Assembly: GCA_016165875.1 (NCBI GenBank)
Contig: JABBOT010000031.1
Location: forward strand, 623,109-687,108
Source of the DNA: Acanthopleura granulata
Lineage: Eukaryota > Mollusca > Polyplacophora > Chitonida > Chitonidae
Direction of reading: 5' to 3'
Length of the DNA stretch: 64,000 nucleotides
The notes beneath the pieces were generated by a model. It was given only the letters and a program-made list of their open reading frames with translations, had not been told where the DNA came from and ran no database searches. The first letter of the stretch is position 1; the number at the start of each line of letters is the position of its first letter. Positions 1-13,070 of this stretch are shown here, piece by piece. The translations under genes were made by a program, and so were the position numbers.

Positions 1-190
1 TTTATTTATTCATTTGATTCGTGTTTCACACCGTATTCAAGAATAGTTCACTTATACGACTGCGGCCAGCGTTATGCTAGGAGGAAACAAGGGGAAACCA
101 CGACAAGTTGTCGGCGAACATTCTCACGTATGACCGGAGAGGACGCCAGCATGAACTGGACTTGAACTCACAATTACCGCACTGGCTTTC
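1..190 (-). repeat. SINE family A copy, antisense, partly truncated
   Basis: Opens with TTTATTTATT (reverse of the AAAT tail), then the family A body and the start of the tRNA-like head; degenerate. It runs off the left edge of the window. Confidence 0.8.
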
Positions 191-300
191 CAAAATAGGT
201 AAACACTTTCTAAAAAACGAAAGCAAGACTTCACTTCCCAAAATACGATTTCAAACAAGACTTCACTTCTCAAAATAGGAAAGCAGGACTAACACAGCTG
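185..300. repeat. Short degenerate tandem repeat, about 35 bp unit
   Basis: Three imperfect units built on CAAAATAGGAAAGCAAGACT and TTCACTTC. Confidence 0.5.
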
Positions 301-930
301 CACAGTATTTCTTCGTAACCCATTCCTGTAAGGTTTGATATTCGATGGTAGAGGTCCCACTACAACAACAACACATATATCACGCATCAAATGAGTGTTT
401 TAACCCAGTCGGAAATGCGATTTACTTGCGGTTGCTGTTTATCGTCACTGACAAAAAGAAATACGTATCTGCTACACAAAACAGGACATGGCTGAAAATA
501 GCAATGAATGTGAAAAAAAAATGTCTTGTTATAACGAATGGACATGTCTACTTTATAAACGACATGTGAGAAAAAAAAATGTTGGGATAATACTCACATG
601 CCTCCGCCCTCACAGCTGTCTAACCAGGTTCACAAACATGGGGCTTTAACCACTGTCGCACAACTTAGCAGTCCAGGTTTTCATGACTTTATTACATGTT
701 GTCCCCATATGGCCTGTTAACCTTGATAACGTCATTGTTAATAAAATTATCAGCATTTAGACAATCGAAATTTGGTGAAAATGCAATTACTTAGATATTG
801 TTAACCATACAACTGAGGCCTTTCGCTGTTAACTTCACTCCTTTCGTTAAGGAAGACATTTTCAGAATTAGCAGCCTGTGTGACGCATGCTCATTAAAAT
901 TCTATTCACGAAGATCAAAAACAAATATGT
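301..930. other. Non-coding stretch, nothing recognised
   Basis: A+T-rich. One 74-codon open frame at 345-569 shows no family motif and no splice context. No repeat found. Confidence 0.5.
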
Positions 931-959
931 GTATAATAATAATAATAATAATAATAATA
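931..959. repeat. AAT trinucleotide microsatellite
   Basis: About nine uninterrupted ATA/AAT units. Confidence 0.9.
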
Positions 960-987
960 TGTTCGTGATATAACACTCATAAATTCA

Positions 988-1175
988 GCCGTTAAATCCG
1001 TTACCTAAGCGATGACAGATTGCATTTTAGTCAGTCTAACGGATTAACCCTTTTTTGTGATTCACGGATTAATTCGATATCAAGTTCGTTACAAGGAACG
1101 TATTAATCCTCTAGATCAACCGACGAATCCGCCATTCCTCAAATAGCGGATTTACCGAAAGATTTTGTGGAGGGA
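988..1175. mobile_element. Foldback MITE, copy 1
   Basis: About 185 bp, clearly related to 12061-12240. It shares GTTAAATCCGTTA, GATGACAGATTGCATTT and, near the right end, AGCGGATTTACCGAAAGATT, which is roughly the reverse complement of the left end. It has no coding capacity. The left tip is more worn than in the second copy. Confidence 0.7.
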
Positions 1176-2639
1176 TATACGGCTGACTCCATCGCTGAAA
1201 GCTTAAGGTGCTTCAGGTTGTGTGTTACAAACGCTGTGTACGTGCCTTCAGATTATTTACCGGTCATTAATACGAAATGACGGATAATTGGATTAAACCT
1301 CTTCTTCACATTGGCAGACCAACAATGGCCGGTACTGTTAATATATCTAAAACAAGTTGCCTTCGGCAAGGCCGGCAAATAAAAGAGTCGTTCAACTTTT
1401 ATTTACGTTCGCAAAATAATGTGAGCAATTAGTTTGCCATTAAGATTGGCCATTCACTAATGGCTTATCACCCTATACATGTGTCAGCACTTGTGTTTAA
1501 TGATTGCTTTGCCGTATAGAGATATACTAAAGCTTTCCCAATTTTAGTCAGTCACAACCGTATCTTCCGGTCAATCAGTACCCTTGTTCAAGTTGGCCTC
1601 TGATAAGACCGAAGTAGGCCTCAAAAAATGACCGTCATTTTTTATATCTATATTGTTGTTTTTTCTCTCTTTCTTTCTTTTCAGACCTGCTCTCAATTAT
1701 AACATCGTAGTTAACTGAACAACTGATATACTCAATTAGAATTATCTACACTTGGCTGGTCGATTGGTGTTTTGACAGGGATTTGCTTGATTATGTGTGG
1801 TGAGAACCCACAGACGCTTTGTCCAGTGCGCAACCTCGCAGTTGTGTGAGAGCCATTGTTGACCCTCTAGGCCATTTTCCCGTGTATGCCCTGGTATTTT
1901 ATAGTTTTGTCCACACACTAGAGCACTTTGTCCCTTTAAGGCTACCAAGACGGCATACGTGATGATAATCGTAAAATACACGTTTTCTACAAGCCATGAG
2001 ACATTATGTTCACATTTCAAAGTTTGTTTTTCTCTTTATAATTTCATACCACTAGGCCACATTATTAGGGCTGTCCACAAGTACCGATGAAAGCTTGCTG
2101 ACACGATAAACCATACGACAATGTGTTTTTAATTTTACTTCTTTCTTTAATGCTCAAATTATTAAAGTAATTTTTGAAAATTATAATAAAATTACCCTCC
2201 GTAATAAAATATAGGCACAACAGGCTTGAGATAACTACATCATCGACTGTGTGATCTTTATAATTTGTAGAGAATGTTACTGGGAATTTAGTAAAGAACG
2301 AAATGGAATGAAATACTATACATATATGCCCTACTTTTCAGAAGGTTACAAGTTTTCAGCTAATGTAACGTATCCAAATGGTTCAGGGGGAAGCCTGCCT
2401 ACAGTACATACAGCTATATACACTGTATTATATACCTGTGCTAAGCTTGAAGACCTAATTTTAAAAGTCCTTGGTCTATTGTGACCAGAGCTTCGAAAAT
2501 ATATAATTAATTTAATCCCTATGCAAAAAATTAAGTTTTGCTAGCTTCAGCGATGTTTCATTCCCTAACCTAGAAAGTATCACATACATGACGGCTTTCG
2601 GGTTGACGAGTTGGAAAAAAGTCGACAACATTTATTTAT
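1176..2639. other. Non-coding stretch, nothing recognised
   Basis: A+T-rich with a pyrimidine run at 1650-1685. Open frames at 1742-2020 (minus) and 2251-2484 (plus) lack any recognisable domain. Confidence 0.5.
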
Positions 2640-2645
2640 GAATTT

Positions 2646-2678
<33 letters not shown>

Positions 2679-2905
2679 TTGGTGTTTTACTCCTTACTCA
2701 AGAATATTTCACTTGTACAAAGCCGCCCGCGTTATGGTGGAAGGAAACCCACGACCATTCACAGGTTACTGGCGGGCTGTCCCCTGTATGACCGGAGAGG
2801 AAACTAGAGTGAGCAAGGCTTGAATTCACAGCGATCGCATTGGTGAGGGGCACCAGGGTCATGACGCTGCTCTAGAGCGCTAACCCCCTCCGACACGGAG
2901 GCCTC
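2640..2905 (-). repeat. SINE family A, near full-length, antisense
   Basis: A TTTA tail-derived microsatellite, then the family body, then the tRNA-like head ending GACACGGAGGCCTC. The (TTTA)n run is an expanded tail of the element. Confidence 0.9.
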
Positions 2906-2965
2906 AAAGAGTCAACAAAAATAAACCGACAAAAACTCAAGTATTTTGCTGCCCTCTGGTTGTGA

Positions 2966-3290
2966 TATGTATATGTATGCATGCTTGTGTTTAACGTCGT
3001 GTTGAACAATTTTTCCGTCACATGACAACGACTAGTCTTTATAATGTATACTGTGTTCTTGTGGCAGGGAGAGTCAATACCGCTAAAGTGCTGTCGCCAC
3101 TGGAACATCATGCCGAAGACACCAGGCATGACACTCCACCCATTCACATCATACTGACACCGAGCAGATAAGTCCTGTTTCAATGCTCCAATCTCTTAGT
3201 GCTGAGAGCCGAGACTGCAACAAGCGCCATTTTTAAAATCTGGTAGGACCTGACTTGGGTTTGATCCCGAATCTCCCGATCCCAGCCATG
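2966..3290 (-). repeat. SINE family B, antisense
   Basis: Matches 34930-35251 and the reverse of 30123-30432: GTTTAACGTCGT, then TCACATGACAACGA, ACACCAGGCATGACACTCCA, and a degraded tRNA-like head (GGTTTGATCCCG). Confidence 0.8.
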
Positions 3291-6200
3291 GCAGTGACAA
3301 TCAACTTAGTCTGTGATATTGCTCTACGAAACACACTAAAGTATGGTGTTTATTGCTTACCTGCATGCGATATGCATGACATGTATCCAGCTTTAAAACT
3401 GAGCAAGAGCCGGATTCGAGCCCTTGACTTCATATCTCAGGGAACAAGGAATTCCACTAAAAGAGCAATTACTGAGGAGAAATCTTCATCCATGAATTTC
3501 ATTTTAATAACATGGCAATTAATAGATAATTAATCCTGCTGGGGTGGGGCGTTACAACACCAACCCCCGGGGGTCACGTGCTTTGTGCTTGGTGAACAGG
3601 AGGCAAACACGGTAAATAAATAACTGTACCGTTACGTACAGACTTCTGTCCCTGCAGGCCTTGACTCTGCCGTAGCACAAATGATTTAATGCCGAGCACA
3701 TTTTTCTGCGGATAAAAATAGAAGCACATCAGGCTGTAAAGGCGAATTAATTTACAAAATTGGCAACACTTGTTTGACAGCTACACCAGGTTTACATCGC
3801 AACCTTTTGTTTCGTGAGAAGGTGTCATACAGACGCAAATAGACAAAGTTTATCGCGCTGTTTACTGAACACGAATAATTATGATAATTTGAGGTTGTTA
3901 ATTGCACTGTCAGTCTTCCGGTAAAATAATTTTCATTTTGTTAATTCACATATTTAAGAGTTTGATTTGAATTACGGCTTTAGGCCAAAGCCCAAAATCA
4001 CTTCGTGATACGAGCCCCGATGGTAATTAAGTGTTTGTTGGACTCATGCTTGCTTGAATGACCATATGGGTTTTACCAAATCACTGACTTCACGTGGCTA
4101 GTCTTATTGGCGCTTGCACATAAGTATACAGTTTCTTCTATATATAACCAAGATCTTCCAAGAATATTATATTATTTTCTTTTCATTTTTGGCACGTTTG
4201 GTCTGCCCTTTTAAGCAGGTATACATGTAATTGTAACAGAAATACCCAGCTTCTTTTTCTTCACATCATAAGTTCATCTAATGAACAATATATCCACGTC
4301 ATTACTTTTCTGAAAAAATTGGAGAAAATTGGGGTTTTTTTTGAGGGGGGGATTAGGCTTTCGTCAGCCTTAATATCTGTCCTAAATGTTAGAAGAATAA
4401 GGGTAAGCGTGTTATTATTTTCAGGGCAGGAGGTTTTTCCAGTACTTCCGGTGTTGCTCTGCCCTAGACACGTGTTTCTGTCATCTCATTCTGTTCTATT
4501 TTACTCCAAGTTTCAACACAATGACTACAAGTATATGGGTTATTTACTTATATTAATGTTTTGCTAAAACACAATTCTGTTAGGAGAACGAAAAAATTCT
4601 TCTTTTTTTTTATTTCACCTGATTTATTGCGTATTTAGATGAACGTTCGAAGTTTCATATACACGGATAAAAGAATTGTGTATGTTAACAGTGTATATTC
4701 ATAAGTCAATATGTCGGTATATCTGAATAAGGTCAAGGTGGTGATGGACTATTAATAAACATCTATAAGCCGCTAAAACACAACACCTTCCATGTCCCTC
4801 AAATAGTTAATTTTCCCTAAATAGTCTAGATTTAGAATTTACATTGTTTTGAAGGGCGACAAGAAATGGGTAAAGACTTTCTTTAGGTTCGATTTCGGGT
4901 CAGATTTTAAACTCGGACTTTTGATTTTAGTGGTATAGAGAATTTAATTTGGCGTGCTTATTCAAGTGAAATGAGCGGTTGGATTTTTGACAGATAGCGA
5001 TTTATAGCTTTCATACAGGTATACATTCTACAGATATTTGTCATAGGACCTTGCCCTTTTGATTACCGTATTAGACATTGTCTGGCCTCGGTAATACATA
5101 GGAAAATGTGTGCGTAGCTTAACAGTGCGATGACTTTTGTTATGCTAAATCCAAAGTAGACAAATAAAACGGAAACCGTGAATAAAACGCTTTGAGTTTT
5201 ACGTCATGACCTTAGAAATACCAACACATGATGCACGTGTGCATGTTTTGTATAGCCAGTTCATTTTCAAAGTTTACGAAAGAATTACAAAAACTATAAA
5301 GAAGTAAATAAATCAAAGACAAAAAATTGACAACGTTTTCAAGGCAACACCCCTTTATGTCTTTCTCAAGCATATAACCTTGATCGGCCGAACAGTTTTA
5401 CGACACAGAACATACCTGTGATGAGCTATATGTATTTAATTTGGGCAAGCGTAAGCGTATAGGCACCGTAGTGAATTGGGTAGGCTTCAACAAGCATCTA
5501 TGTCTTACATGACAATTGTCATCAGTTTGAGACAACTGAGGCAAACAAGCGCATATTATGACAAAATGGAGTGAAAATACGCTAATCTTTCATGCTCCCT
5601 ATCAGGCAGTTGCACAGTAAAACACAGAGAGCCCTGAAGCTATGTACGGTGGGCGATTCGTGCCACTTCGCGGATGACTGGCGCAGATAAAAAAGCGTGC
5701 ACCAACAAAAAAAAAGGAACCATCAAGTTTTTTAAAAAATTGGCCTAGCTAACCACCACACTGGTGATGAGAAAGGCGTCTGACCCTAATGAAGGCTGCC
5801 CCAGGGGGATACGGGGTTGACTTCACAGAGAGGCGGTGTATATTAAAGATACGGTCAGACCTGAGTAGACATACGGGTGGTAAGCAAGAGCTAAGGTAAG
5901 TGAACATAAAGAAACTTAGATTCTGTCCTCATTGAAACGATGCGTGTTCTTTTACACTCGCCTAACAGCTTTCATTTCAGAGATGGAATACAATAGTTTT
6001 CAAGCATGGAGTACATACCTGCCAGTTTGGATTTAATACTTACCTTTCGAGGTATGTTTCGAGGCTTATGACAATGTACGTGTTCAACCAACAATGGCGA
6101 TGGTAGGATGATAATGAGAAAGAGGATGGGGCTATACCATGCATTTCCCCCAATAAACTGAACGCGATTATGATCAACTGCTGAATCCATTATTCGACGA

Positions 6201-6424
6201 ACCAGGAGACTAACATTAATGACACAGTTTTAAGCTGATTGTTGCTTATCCAGAAATTAGCATCTTTCTCGGCCTGCATATAATTATACAGATGTATGTT
6301 CATATTTTAACTTTACCGCTCATTAACGTTAGGCTCAATAGTAGTCCTGAGCAATTTGAAATCAAATGTAAACTTCATAGCTACAATTGTGTCAGCTTAT
6401 CTTGTCACTGACACTCAGAGCAAC
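3291..6424. other. Long non-coding stretch, nothing recognised
   Basis: Both strands checked for exon-like open frames with splice sites and for known motifs; none convincing. Base composition is uniformly A+T-rich. Confidence 0.45.
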
Positions 6425-6583
6425 CCTCGTACGTGGGAAGGTCGGTAGCAACCTGCAGACGGCCGTGGGTTTTTCCCCGGATGTGTCAGGTTTCCTCCCA
6501 CCATAATGCTGGTCGCTGTCGTATAAGTGAAATATTCTTGAGTACGGCGTAAAACACCGACCAAATGAACAAATAAATAAAAC
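6425..6583 (+). repeat. SINE family A, 5'-truncated, sense
   Basis: Body and tail present (TTTCCTCCCACCATAATGCT, AAGTGAAATATTCTTGAGTA, then AAATAAATAAA). The tRNA-like head is missing. Confidence 0.85.
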
Positions 6584-7587
6584 TCTGTCTGAAGAGAACG
6601 GTCGTGTTGTCGCTGTTTTATAAAGGACGCTTAAGCCTTTCTGGATAATTGTAGGACTGTGGAATAGATCAGCTGTAGACACATCGGTTGTTTGTTCTGC
6701 CAATCCTTTTCTTACGGTGTCACGACTGGTGTCTAGCAGGTTGATAGTTATGTAGCACCACAAATTCGGTGGCAATAGACCGTTAGAGGATGACGTCACA
6801 AAGTGATGACCGAAATATTGTGGAAAGCACTTAACGTAAAAGTTAGAAAACGTAAGAAAGATTTGTATGAATGATTGAATACTTTAAGCCATCGAGGTAA
6901 AGTACAGATTAACTAAAACACTAAATCAGGTGAACAGGATATGTGTTAAAAAATTCTGATGCTGCGACACTCACCAAAGTGCCTTCGATGGAGAATGATG
7001 TGAAAATTTACAGACACAAGCATAAGCGTAAAACGTATTGATTATCTTTTTCAACCAGATTAAATTTATTCAAGAAAGATGGTTTCAAGAGGCATCCTAG
7101 AATACTTTCAAGAACAGTGTTTCTGGTCATCATGGCGGAAGCTGGAGAGAAATCAACACCATGCACTCATGATCATTATAAGATTGCCGTATCTGATCAC
7201 TTGTGTGATGCTGTAAAACGTATAAAGCAATGTAACGGACCTCAGTTTAGATTGCTCACCTGTATGAAGCATTTGTCAACATTTAGTCGGTATACTCGCA
7301 GCATGCAAATGTGTACCGTTTATGTCCGTTTGTTTGGACATCTCGAGATGTAAACAGATATGTGTACCACGGGTACACAATTTAGCACACTATTAAAGAG
7401 TAGGTACCCAAAGGCGTTTATGTAATGACATTTACAATATGCCTCTGCAAATTTGTGTATGTTTTGTACATACTTGCTCTGAAAGGGTGTGTATTGTGGA
7501 CAAGGCCCTATAAAGCGATTTTCACAACAGAAGTTTCTAAACTTTGATGTAATGACACATCTCCATGTCAGAAGTTGTGGTGTTATC
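6584..7587. other. Non-coding stretch, nothing recognised
   Basis: Open frames at 7117-7353 and 7320-7589 (opposite strands) are short and without motifs. Confidence 0.45.
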
Positions 7588-8165
7588 ACACAATATGACT
7601 GAGCTACTGCTCATGCCATGTTGCCATGGAGTCACGATATGCTTAAATTACTGACGATGTGGTGTCACCATAGAGTCATGATATGTTTGAGCTACCGTTC
7701 ATGTCGTGTTACAATAGAGTCGTGTCATGTTTGAGCTACTGTCCATGTGATGTTACCATGGAGTCACGATATGTTTGAATTACTGCCGATGTGGTGTTGC
7801 TAAAAAGACGCGATATAACTGGACTATACTGTGCATGCGATGTTGCCATGGAGTCACGATATTATCGAGCTACTGTCCATGTGTTGTTACCACAGAGCCA
7901 CGATGTGTTTGAACTACATCCGATGTGGTATTGCCATAGAGTGACGATATCTTTGAGTTACTGTGCAGGTGATGTTACCATAGAATCACGATATATTTTA
8001 GCTACTGTCCTTATGGTGTTACCATGGAGTCGCGATATGTTTCAACAACTGCCCGTAGGGTGTTGCCATAAAGACTCGATATTATTGAACCATACTGTAC
8101 ATTCGATGTTGCCAAAGTCACGATGTAAATTGGACTACAGCTAATATGGGGTTGCCACAGAGACA
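7588..8165. repeat. Minisatellite, 44-bp unit, about 13 copies
   Basis: The unit reads ATGGAGTCACGATATGTTTG followed by AGCTACTGTCCATGTGATGT and TACC. Units alternate between CTGTCCATGTGATGTTACC-like and CTGCCGATGTGGTGTTGCC-like versions, so an 88-bp higher-order unit is likely. The 117-codon open frame inside is a by-product of the repeat. Confidence 0.85.
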
Positions 8166-8174
8166 AGATATGAT

Positions 8175-8410
8175 GTGATCTGGACGGGATTATTTACAGG
8201 ACGGAACTACATGTACTCCCTGCACGGAATAAGTAACGCGACAGAACTAATTACCGGATGAAACTTCTTATTGAACAGAACTACTCAATGAGTGGAACTA
8301 CCCATTAGACGGAACTAATTACGGAACGAAACTTCTCTGCGGACGGAACTACTTACCTGACGAAATTATACTTACCGGATGGGTCTACCAAATGCAACTT
8401 TCATTGACGG
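8175..8410. repeat. Degenerate short tandem repeat around GGACGGAACTACTTACC
   Basis: Roughly ten imperfect units of 18-27 bp sharing ACGGAACTA(C/A)TTACC. It directly abuts the 44-bp minisatellite but is unrelated in sequence. Confidence 0.7.
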
Positions 8411-11007
8411 AGCATCTCTCATTTTCGTACTAATAGCGCCACGGCAATCTATTTGTCATTCATTTGCTAAGAATAGAATCCAGAACAATATTTAAGAATT
8501 AACATACTTTTGCAGATGACTCAATGAATAGCTATTAAGCAAAAATCTTTAATCGTTAAATTTTACATAACTTTTTCTGCCACATATAGCTCAGTTTTGA
8601 ATTTTCAGCCTCCAGGTTGTTTTAAATGATTGCTATCAGCGAGAAGCTGCTCTCAGCCACATGCGCTTCCCGCTGTAACTTCATGTAGATGTAAGATGAT
8701 ACGTGTAAACATCATACCAGATAACCCGGGCACCAAACAACCAGGGTTTCTATTCTTAAACCGGTTTGTGTACTCAAGTACGTATACGTTTGTAGAGAGA
8801 ATGCATCACAAAGCAAACCAGCAAATTACTCTGACAACACAATGGACTTAGCTCAAGTTAAGGAAAAAAATATCACTTGACTCACTTGCAAGAAAGCAAA
8901 CAGAAAAGGAATAAGTATCGAATAGCATGCGAAACAAAATGCGTCTGTACTAAAAGGACAACAAATAAAGGTCTACGATTTAAAAGTAATTTGAAATAGT
9001 TTCATATCTTTTTATATTTACCGATTTAATCTTTATTTATGTGGCATTTTAGTACCAGGGTCTAGTACATTATCGTTATTGTAACTGAATCCCAATCTAA
9101 TTCATTTCATTTTGCATCAAAAACTTTAAAGCACATTGATCATGTCCGCCCTGCCCGGCGTGCTACAAGAATATATACCTTCATGACACTAACTAATTGA
9201 AGTGGAAAGATATCCCAAAGGTAGGCATCGAAAGAGACATTCGAATGTCAGTCGTCAAACACAATCGTCGTCCCGGGTCAAAAATTTCAAGACCAGTTTC
9301 AAAAACAATTTTCAACATAAACCAAAGACCTAAGAAAGCAGGTAATGTAAAGAAATTAAGACAGAGTAATGACCAAACCCCAAACGAACAAAAAATAGGT
9401 AAACATTTTTCGAAGATTTTATCAACTCATGCACTCAACTTATAGTGTGTTCACTGTATACGGTCAGAAAAATATAAACAGTTGAAATTCCATTCCGCAT
9501 AAGAATTAGCCTTTTCACTATCAGTGGACAGGTCAGTGGTCTTCACACATGCGCTGTACTGTACTAACACACACACACAAAAAAAAGAACGCATTTAGGG
9601 TTTAGAGCTACGAGGTTGTTTTTTTTTTTTGCGACATAACCAGATGGGTAGTCAGATAGATAGTGTTAAGCGGAAGTTGACAAGTATAGTACATAAGTGC
9701 CTAGGTTGTATCCGTTATCATTTGATAGTTGAAACTATCACTGTTCCACCACTTTGTGGTAGGCCTAAGATACCATTTGCTCAATTAGGCGTGTCAAGTA
9801 ATGGTTTCTTCCGCCGACGGTAATTTTTAGTATAGTTCACGCCCTGTACTTTAGGTATAATTTCAGCTCTCTAATACAATTTTTGCACACTTTGCTGGAA
9901 AAAGTGCACGGTTTACTTTAATATACTGCAAAGTGTTAAGGCCAAATTTATACGGTAAATTCATAACTTAGATTTATCCTCGATTGTGTCACCTTAAGTC
10001 GTGTTATCATGTAGTTCCCCCATAAAATACACACATAATTCAATGTTGTGGCGAAATATCTTGAAAGCACATATGACCGGCACGCTTTTACATACATACA
10101 GGTATAATTTACACAATCATTATGTTGCGTGATGTGGAATATGTTGTAAGGTGTTGTTGTTGGATAAACCTCCTTGATATGCCCCTGAAACTGTCCGCCT
10201 TGACTGGCAAGAGTTATGTGAGGGTGGAACTTTCGTTTGGACATATTCAAACCAAACGCATAAATAATGCGATATGTTTTATCAGCTTGTGACAGACAAT
10301 AGTGTGACATGCGATTTTATTCACCAGGCACAAATCGCGTGGAACACAGTAAGTCCCGTTTTCATCCGAGAAGGCTTTTATATAAATCGTACCGAGTGAG
10401 CTTTTTCAGGACAGTTTACGGTGTGTGATATGAGTGACTTAGCATTCCATAAAGGTAATAGAAGCTGCGTGGCTGTTCCAAAGTTCAGTTGAACCTACAC
10501 ATGATTTCAATACTAGTCGCACCCTTCGATACAGAATAAGTAGAACTTCAGAATAATTTAACAGCAATATCATGTTTAGATATTTATGCAACCGAGTTCA
10601 GGTGGTCATTAAAATTTACATCGGTTTTATTACCTATATAGACATGTATATAAAGTTCATGATTTGCGCTTATTCAGAGAATCCCGGAGCATGAAGTGTT
10701 GAAAATCTGTGGCTTTTGATTAAATTGCACTAGAAGAATCCCCTTGACCGTCTCTGATATTATAGGATATCAACTATAGCAATGCATGTCGTGTGGGTAG
10801 ACGTGGCCCAGTCCTGTTAAAACATTTTTTTTTTTTATAGTCAGTAAAAGTTTACTTGTATGAGTGTTGTCAGATTTATATGGGTGGAGAAACTTCATTG
10901 AGCACACACGCTATAAACAGATGTGATAACCATGGAGTATGTCAATAGACATCACGGTCCTCATATAGCAGTTATTTGTCATTTAAATTACATCGGCCCA
11001 CGCCCAA

Positions 11008-11010
<3 letters not shown>
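8411..11010. other. Long non-coding stretch, nothing recognised
   Basis: No exon-like frames with splice signals. It contains short homopolymer and (AC)n runs near 9570. Confidence 0.45.

Positions 11011-11084
<74 letters not shown>
11011..11084. repeat. TA dinucleotide microsatellite, 37 units
   Basis: Uninterrupted (TA)37. The overlapping open frame reading Ile-Tyr repeats is an artefact. Confidence 0.98.
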
Positions 11085-11088
<4 letters not shown>

Positions 11089-11714
11089 TGCCAAAGGTAG
11101 TATAAATATAGTTCCTTATGATAGCTAAATTAGCAATAATCTTTATATAGTTAACGCCATTAAAAACACACGTGTAGCAAATACTTGGGCCAACTTGTTA
11201 TCGTCTGGTACAAAGCATTTCTTCGGAGCCATTAGGTCCTGCACGTCGCACTTGTTTAATGATGTGTATCTGACGAGAAAACCGTAACAGTTTGTTTGGG
11301 TGTCTGTTTCGTACCTAGTATGCTGCACGCTATACACGTGCATTTTCATTGGCGCTAACTATATATAAATATATATACTTTAATAAGCGTGAAACAAACA
11401 GGTGAGTGTCAACAGCATTTGAAAAACTATATTAAAAAAAAACACCATAACTTACTTTGTTTTTTTTTGGATTGAATAAAATTTAGCTAAATGCTTAAAC
11501 TTCATGGTTGCTTTATGGACCATATTGATGATATTGCGTATTACAGTGATAGGAATTCGAAGTTTTCCATACCTTTTACTTTTACCTTAGAAGAAACTGT
11601 TGTGAAGTTCACGGTTGTAAAACTCAACTCTCGGACTTACACCAGAGATACCAACATTAAATATGATATTTTCCTCGAAAAATCTTCCCTTAAATAAGTT
11701 TCCTGAGTGATGAT

Positions 11715-11805
11715 ATTTTCAACGATATAAAAGGTTTAATCCGTTCGTGATTACAGATTCATTTTTAATGGGAACGAAATAATTCGTTATCAGGAATGGA
11801 CTGGC
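11715..11805. mobile_element. Worn fragment of the foldback MITE
   Basis: TTTAATCCGTTCGTGATTAC and GGGAACGAAATAATTCGTTA match the central part of 12061-12240. Confidence 0.5.
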
Positions 11806-12060
11806 TCCTTAGAGTAACAAAATACCAAAAATAGCTTACATAACGACGTCATGTGACTTACTAACCTTTTGAATACAACGGAATGTTAATGAAGTTAAAT
11901 ATTTGTATATGTCAATATTGACGCTAACAGAAACTATGAAAATACACATGCAGTGGCCTACATGTATACCCTGGGGTCTAAAAAAAAGGTATAAAAAGAG
12001 TTTAGTTTACACCTGTAAAAGTAAGACACAATCATCATGTAGGTCTTTTCATGCCCTGAA

Positions 12061-12240
12061 GAAAAATCTTCCGTTAAATCCGTTATTTGAGGGATGACGG
12101 ATTGCATTTCCGTTGGTCTACTGGATTAATCCGTCCCTCACTACAGATTAACTCGTTGGCAGGAACGGAATTATTCGTTACCAGAAACGGAAAGGCAATC
12201 TGTCATCAGTGAAAAAGCGGATTTAACGGAAGATTTTTTG
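12061..12240. mobile_element. Foldback MITE, copy 2 (best preserved)
   Basis: About 180 bp. The left arm (12061-12117) and right arm (12184-12240) are inverted copies: AAAATCTTCCGTTAAATCCG at the left against CGGATTTAACGGAAGATTTT at the right, then GATGACGGATTGC against GCAATCTGTCATC. There is no open frame, so it would depend on a transposase elsewhere. No clear target-site duplication was identified. Confidence 0.8.
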
Positions 12241-12689
12241 GAGGGGTCTAGCCACGCCCTACAGAGCTAACGTGAACTTCATACATGGCGTTATCACCAT
12301 CGTAGATTTAATCATTAGTCCATCACTCCATTGCCCTTTGTGGTTCTACTTTGTTACATGATTGATATACTAAACCCTCTAGCATAATACTAGAAGCTTT
12401 CTGCAAAAATAGTCACCAGCCTATTGGAGTAATCGGCTTATCCGGTGCGCCTTTCAACACACTTGTGGTGTTCTTGTTCTCCTATAGGGAAATAGCAAGC
12501 ATTATAAACCCTGGTATATCTTTCAACACAGCAGTAGCACACATTTATAAACTGGCAACCGTCGAATCGAAAATTAACCTATCTTCGTAACTCTTGGTAA
12601 CGTCAGCATAAGCTGATATGCCAAGGTTAGCATTCAGGATTGAGTTAATTTGATATAGCGTCTTAGTTTTTCGCTACATGGATAATATC

Positions 12690-13070
12690 CCCTGTATCTG
12701 AGCAGATGAATAACATTTAAGCGGATAACATCTAGGTATTCAACTAAACGGTTAACATATAAGTATTCAGTCACATGAATAACATTTTCAGTATTCAGGT
12801 AAACGAATAATATCTAGATATTCAGCTAAAGGATAACATATAAGTATTCGGTCCGATGAATAATACATGTATCTCAATACAGCTAAATTATTTAAAATCA
12901 GTGTTTTTATAAATTGATAATATCTCAGTAAACAGCAAGATGGATAAAATTCAGTATTCAGACAGACAGATAACATGCTAGTATTCAGTAAACAACAGAG
13001 ATAGCAACTTAGCCGAAGGAATATAATCTAAGTATTCAAACAGCTCGACAATATCTGTTTGAATACTTAG
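12690..13070. repeat. Degenerate tandem array, about 30-36 bp unit
   Basis: Around ten units built on GATAACATCTAAGTATTCAG with variable CTAAACG linkers. The array ends in a perfect hairpin (13028-13043 against 13055-13070). Confidence 0.7.

Noticed and set aside
6392..6799. Minus-strand 135-codon frame
   Set aside because: Overlaps an antisense SINE family A copy; the [11 protein letters not shown] stretch is a SINE signature seen in other frames over such copies.
7791..8144. 117-codon open frame
   Set aside because: By-product of the 44-bp minisatellite; no start context, splice sites or domain.
10923..11105. Open frame with long Ile-Tyr repeat
   Set aside because: Created by the TA microsatellite.
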